Of a stretch of 17,225 bases of DNA, positions 14,605-17,225 are shown one piece after another. Each line of letters starts with the position of its first letter. Position 1 is the first letter of the stretch. The notes beneath the pieces are model-generated. The model was not told the origin of the DNA and ran no database searches. It worked only from the letters and a program-made list of their open reading frames with translations. Where the stretch lies: the NCBI GenBank assembly GCA_964480425.1, contig CAYZPY010000042.1, positions 1-17,225 of the forward strand, given 5' to 3'. A program made the translations under genes and the position numbers. Source of the stretch: CAYYMD01 sp964480425. GTDB lineage: Bacteria; Planctomycetota; Phycisphaerae; SM23-33.

Positions 14605-14642
14605 GGGTAAAAATAAAAACTCCGGTTTTTTTTTATACTCCC

Positions 14643-14694
14643 CGGTGTACGGAATGTTTCGCATAATTTGTAGGGCGTACACCGTACATTACGG
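14643..14694. promoter_or_regulatory. Operator-like inverted repeats between the divergent perR and ECF sigma promoters
   Basis: CGGTGTACG (14643-14651) is perfectly repeated in inverted form as CGTACACCG (14676-14684), with a 24-base AT-rich gap. Overlapping its end, CCGTA and TACGG form a second inverted repeat around CAT (14682-14694). The sites lie about 40 bp from the perR -35 and 24 bp from the ECF -35, so a regulator here could control either gene. Confidence 0.45.
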
Positions 14695-14717
14695 TAAAAG
14701 ATGAAGCAAAAGCCGGA

Positions 14718-14745
14718 TTGAACAACGCTTAGACTCGGTTAAAAT
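14718..14745 (+). promoter_or_regulatory. Promoter candidate of the ECF sigma gene
   Basis: TTGAAC (14718-14723), 16 bases, then TAAAAT (14740-14745). Transcription would begin near 14752. The leader then contains AAGGAGG (14772-14778) and GGGAG (14793-14797), both able to act as ribosome binding sites. Confidence 0.5.
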
Positions 14746-14897
14746 GGGAATTGTGAATTTGGCTGGCCCGCAAGGAGGCACGCTGAATAAACGGGAGCAG
14801 AATAATTACGGCAAAGAAAAGGCCGAAATCCGAAGGCGGAAAATCGCCACGCCGCGGCGCCGGGCAATGGGCGCAGAAGGATCACGACGTCCGGCTG

Positions 14898-15452
14898 ATG
14901 CTGCGGTTCAAGCAGGGTGACCGCGACGCATTCGAGCATCTGGTGCGGCGCAACACCTCGAGGGTGCACGCGCTGCTGTACCGCTTCCTGGGCGGTGGCG
15001 ACCAGGTCGAGGACCTTACCCAGGAGGTGTTTCTGCGCGTGTTTAGAAACGCCCATCGCTACAAACCCACTGCCAAGTTCAGCACGTGGATTTACAGGAT
15101 AACGGCAAATCTGGCGTTCAACGTGTTGCGAAGTCGGCGGCGGATTGAATTTTCCCAACTGGAGACTTCCAAGGACCAGCAGAGCACTTTTGAGCGGAAC
15201 ATATCGGATTACTCCGCCCCTACCCCGGGCGACGGACTCGACCGTAACGAACTGCGGGAAAAGATAATCGAAGCGCTCCAGAATCTCCCTGAAAATCAAA
15301 AGATTGCCATCATCCTCAACAAATACGAGCACAAAAGCCACGAGGAAATCGCCGAAATACTTAACAGGTCCACCATGGCCGTCAAAAGCCTTCTCAGCCG
15401 GGCCAGAAAAAACCTCCAGGACAGTATGGAGAGATATTTAAAGGACCTGTAG
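14898..15452 (+). CDS. ECF-type RNA polymerase sigma factor (start uncertain)
   Basis: A 184-residue protein from ATG 14898, with the two ECF domains: region 2 at about 5-78 (GDRDAFEHLVRR, DLTQEVFLRVFR, FSTWIYRITANLAFN) and region 4 at about 115-175 (LPENQKIAIILNKYEHKSHEEIAEILNRS then VKSLLSRARKNL). It would direct RNA polymerase to a small regulon. The start is doubtful: ATG 14898 has no ribosome binding site at a workable distance, and the upstream frame (DHDVRLMLRFKQGD) matches the usual start of region 2. That frame stays open to 14787 but has no ATG, GTG or TTG. An ATT at 14805, seven bases after GGGAG, would give 215 residues with a basic N-terminal tail. A membrane protein that may be its anti-sigma factor follows. 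Confidence 0.9.
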   Translation: MLRFKQGDRDAFEHLVRRNTSRVHALLYRFLGGGDQVEDLTQEVFLRVFRNAHRYKPTAKFSTWIYRITANLAFNVLRSRRRIEFSQLETSKDQQSTFERNISDYSAPTPGDGLDRNELREKIIEALQNLPENQKIAIILNKYEHKSHEEIAEILNRSTMAVKSLLSRARKNLQDSMERYLKDL

Positions 15453-15670
15453 GATGCTGCACGGGTGCGTAAAAATTTATCGAAAATGTCGAATCCCTTC
15501 GTTTATTGGTGGGTTGAAGGTTATATGGCGCACGATAGGCCGACCCGGCGGCGGATGTCGGTCCGGGCCGCTGTGGAGGCGTGCGATGCGGCATTTCGAA
15601 GTGACGGCGGTTTTGTGAAGATTATCAAAAACCGACCCGCACGGGATTGACAAGTCGGGACGAATGAAAT
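15453..15670 (+). other. Gap between the ECF sigma and anti-sigma genes
   Basis: This 218-bp gap holds a possible small open frame (GTG 15465 or ATG 15486 to 15650, 54-61 residues, starting MSNPFVYWWVEGYMAHD) with no clear ribosome binding site and no family resemblance. CGGTTTT (15608-15614) and AAAACCG (15628-15634) form a seven-bp hairpin with a 13-base loop. A TTGACA lies at 15647-15652, but no -10 element follows at a useful place. Confidence 0.35.
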
Positions 15671-16225
15671 ATGAGCGGTAAGCTTGAACAACACGAATAC
15701 GACGCCTTGTGGGACTACGTGCAGGGCAGGTGCGAACCCGCCCTGGCCGGGCGTATCGAGCAACTGGTTCGCAGCGACCCGCGGTGGTCGCGCCGGTACG
15801 CCCGCATCAAGGCGCTGGACGAGGCGCTGGACGCCTACGAGGCGCCCCCTGCGCCGGGCGACCTGCTGGCGAGAATAATCCGCGCCGCGCACGGCGAGCG
15901 GCGCAAAATGCGCTCCGGGGCGCGGTGGCGAACGTTCGCTCGCGTGGCGGCGTCGGTGGCGACGGCGGCGGCGATCATACTGGCGGTGATGGTGGTGGAG
16001 ATTAATCCGCCGTCGACCACAAAACCGACCGCACGAACCGACCAATCCAACATCGCGCCGACACCGGGAAGTGAACGTGTCGACCGGTTATTGAGCGGCG
16101 TGCCCTCACAGGACAGGTTCCTGGTTGAGAACCTGGATTTTTTCCGCAATTACGACGTGCTGGTGAATTTCGAGACCATTCGCGAGATAGAGCGGCTGGA
16201 GAAGAACCAGCCCGCGGACATATAG
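15671..16225 (+). CDS. Single-pass membrane protein, likely anti-sigma factor
   Basis: A 184-residue protein. Residues 1-75 form an acidic, helical cytoplasmic domain (YDALWDYVQGRCEPALAGRIEQLVRSDP, similar in layout to the sigma-binding domain of many membrane anti-sigma factors). A basic stretch (about 76-91) precedes one membrane helix (92-110, VAASVATAAAIILAVMVVE), and about 70 residues lie outside the cytoplasm. The zinc motif HxxxCxxC of classic ZAS anti-sigma factors is absent; only one cysteine (Cys21) is present. ATG 15671 is the first good start; the ribosome binding site is weak. The call rests on topology, the N-terminal layout and position after an ECF sigma gene. The next gene starts 7 bp later, so they are co-transcribed. 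Confidence 0.7.
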   Translation: MSGKLEQHEYDALWDYVQGRCEPALAGRIEQLVRSDPRWSRRYARIKALDEALDAYEAPPAPGDLLARIIRAAHGERRKMRSGARWRTFARVAASVATAAAIILAVMVVEINPPSTTKPTARTDQSNIAPTPGSERVDRLLSGVPSQDRFLVENLDFFRNYDVLVNFETIREIERLEKNQPADI

Positions 16226-16232
16226 AACGATT

Positions 16233-16841
16233 ATGCGAAAGACGACATACATTTTGCTGGCGGCGACGTTGATAGTGTCGACGTCGTCTGCGGAAAAATA
16301 CGCACGCACGGACGTTCGCGCCGTACGGTCCCGACGGGACAAGGACGGAAAGGAGCAGGCCGGTGCGTCCAAAACGCCCGCCCGTTGGGGAAACGTAAAG
16401 GGCCAGTTGATGCTGAAGCGTCGCCTGGACCGCATAGCCGAGGGCAAACTGGCAGTGGCGCTGAATCACAATCGCAGCCAGTGGGAATCGCTTACGCCCG
16501 AGGAGCGCCAGAAGTATCGCCGGGCGGTGCTGGCGTATCAGCACCAGGACCCCCAAAAGCAGCGCCAGCTGTTGAAGCACTACGAGAAGCTGATAAAGAT
16601 GTCGGCCGAGCGGCGAAAGGCGTATCGGCGAAGGGCGGAGTGGCTGAAAGTCGTCGTGGAGTCACTGGACGACGAGCAGCGGGAAAAACTCAAGCGCATG
16701 AGCCCCCGCGACCGCGCGAAATTCCTGCTGGACCGCAAAAACGAACTCATCGAAAAGGGCGAGATCCGCTCGCACACGCCCGCCGCGCAACCTGCGGCGA
16801 CGAAGCCCGAACCCGACACGCAACCTGCCGACGAGAATTAA
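16233..16841 (+). CDS. Exported DUF3106-like protein
   Basis: A 202-residue protein with a short signal peptide (MRKTTYILLAATLIVSTSSA, cleavage likely after Ala20) and a very charged helical body. The segment RSQWESLTPEERQKYRRAV (81-99), followed by repeats of the same flavour (MSAERRKAYRR 123-133, LDDEQREKLKRMSPRDRAKFL 145-165), matches the pattern of DUF3106 proteins, where W-x-x-L-T-P-E-E/Q-R units recur. The tail (about 170-202) is rich in Pro, Ala and Thr. It would sit in the periplasm. It starts 7 bp after the probable anti-sigma gene, and its function may be to sense or bind something that feeds that system, similar in layout to CpxP-type accessory proteins. That role is inference from gene order and repeats only. 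Confidence 0.75.
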   Translation: MRKTTYILLAATLIVSTSSAEKYARTDVRAVRSRRDKDGKEQAGASKTPARWGNVKGQLMLKRRLDRIAEGKLAVALNHNRSQWESLTPEERQKYRRAVLAYQHQDPQKQRQLLKHYEKLIKMSAERRKAYRRRAEWLKVVVESLDDEQREKLKRMSPRDRAKFLLDRKNELIEKGEIRSHTPAAQPAATKPEPDTQPADEN

Positions 16842-16933
16842 GGCGATCCGGCCTATGGCTTACCTGAATTGCGCCGTAGAATTTCGGGGACAAGGTCCTG
16901 AGCCGCACAAATCCTCCGTATAAGGTCAAACTA

Positions 16934-17225
16934 ATGAATACCAGGTTACAAACGAGTTGGAAAATCGCCCTCTTGCTGCTTGTGTCCGTCTTCGTTTTGC
17001 CCGGTGTGCAAACCATCGCCTGGGGCGCCGAGGCCAGGGAGATCCGCAGTCCCGACGGACAGGTCCGGATCCGCGTTAACAGCCAAAACGGGCGGCTGAC
17101 CTACGGCGCCGAGCGAGGAGGCATGACGATAATCGAACCCTCCCCGCTTGGCGTGACGGTGGACGGCGTGGACCTCGGCGACGGCGCCACGCTCGCCGGC
17201 GCCGTTACTTTACGCACGATGCAGG
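16934..17225 (+). CDS. Start of an exported GH97-type glycoside hydrolase (cut by the right edge)
   Basis: Ninety-seven codons of an open frame from ATG 16934 that has no stop before the window ends. AAGG lies 8 bases upstream of the start. The signal peptide covers about residues 1-32 (hydrophobic core IALLLLVSVFVLPGVQTIAWG). The mature start, IRSPDGQVRIRVNSQNGRLTYGAERGG followed by IIEPSPLGVTVDGVDLGDG in separate segments (37-62 and 66-84), matches the N-terminal beta-sandwich of GH97 enzymes (SPDG, L.Y, EPS.LG). GH97 members are alpha-glucosidases or alpha-galactosidases acting in the periplasm on starch-type sugars. The catalytic residues lie beyond the edge, so the bond specificity is not visible. 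It is 92 bp after the DUF3106-like gene, with no strong terminator between. Confidence 0.8.
   Translation, partial: MNTRLQTSWKIALLLLVSVFVLPGVQTIAWGAEAREIRSPDGQVRIRVNSQNGRLTYGAERGGMTIIEPSPLGVTVDGVDLGDGATLAGAVTLRTMQ

Noticed and set aside
14615..14634. Terminator hairpin AAAAAC-TCCG-GTTTTT with T-run
   Set aside because: The stem is almost entirely A-T and there is no upstream plus-strand gene to terminate; it is better explained as A/T tracts ahead of the perR promoter.
15465..15650. Small gene between the ECF sigma and anti-sigma genes
   Set aside because: No convincing ribosome binding site, mixed third-position composition and no family resemblance; noted only in the gap description.

Overview
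The window reads as chromosomal DNA of a GC-rich bacterium. Several features suggest the Planctomycetes (Phycisphaerae or a relative). These are a divergent sigma-70 factor carrying the YKFSTYACRAILK motif, an outer-membrane TonB-dependent receptor, a Gfo/Idh/MocA oxidoreductase, a GH97-type glycosidase start, and secreted proteins with a DGRTFEG-type N-terminal domain. The taxonomic call is inference from protein motifs recalled from that group; nothing in the window proves it. I saw no rRNA, tRNA, CRISPR array, insertion sequence or phage gene.

Layout. (1) Positions 1-3888, minus strand: a Gfo/Idh/MocA oxidoreductase, then an exported TPR-like protein overlapping by 14 bp with an exported HExxH metallopeptidase-like protein. 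A possible further minus-strand gene is cut by the left edge. (2) Positions 3990-6218, plus strand: trpF, in which the expected catalytic cysteine is replaced by glutamate, a strong intrinsic terminator, and ahcY of the short archaeal/Thermotoga type. (3) Positions 6319-12146, plus strand: a PtsN-like EIIA protein, a membrane histidine kinase overlapping an NtrC-type sigma-54 activator by 8 bp, and a TonB-dependent receptor. An AT-rich leader lies between activator and receptor. It carries four TGTGCA-type half sites, each about one helical turn from the next. (4) Positions 12467-14547, minus strand: a PerR-type Fur-family repressor, a divergent sigma-70 factor 3 bp downstream, and rubrerythrin, which together look like one oxidative-stress transcription unit. 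(5) Positions 14805/14898-16841, plus strand: an ECF sigma factor, a single-pass membrane protein likely to be its anti-sigma factor, and an exported DUF3106-like protein. (6) From 16934 to the right edge: the start of an exported GH97-type glycoside hydrolase.

The window is rich in regulation: two sigma factors, one anti-sigma candidate, one two-component sigma-54 system, one EIIA-type regulator and one metal/peroxide repressor. The most distinctive points are the perR-sigma-rubrerythrin unit with its promoter and operator-like palindrome, and the ECF sigma gene whose reading frame extends upstream without a usual start codon. The Cys-to-Glu change in TrpF and the phased half-site array before the TonB receptor are the other two. 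I did not find a clearly new defence, mobile or biosynthetic system.
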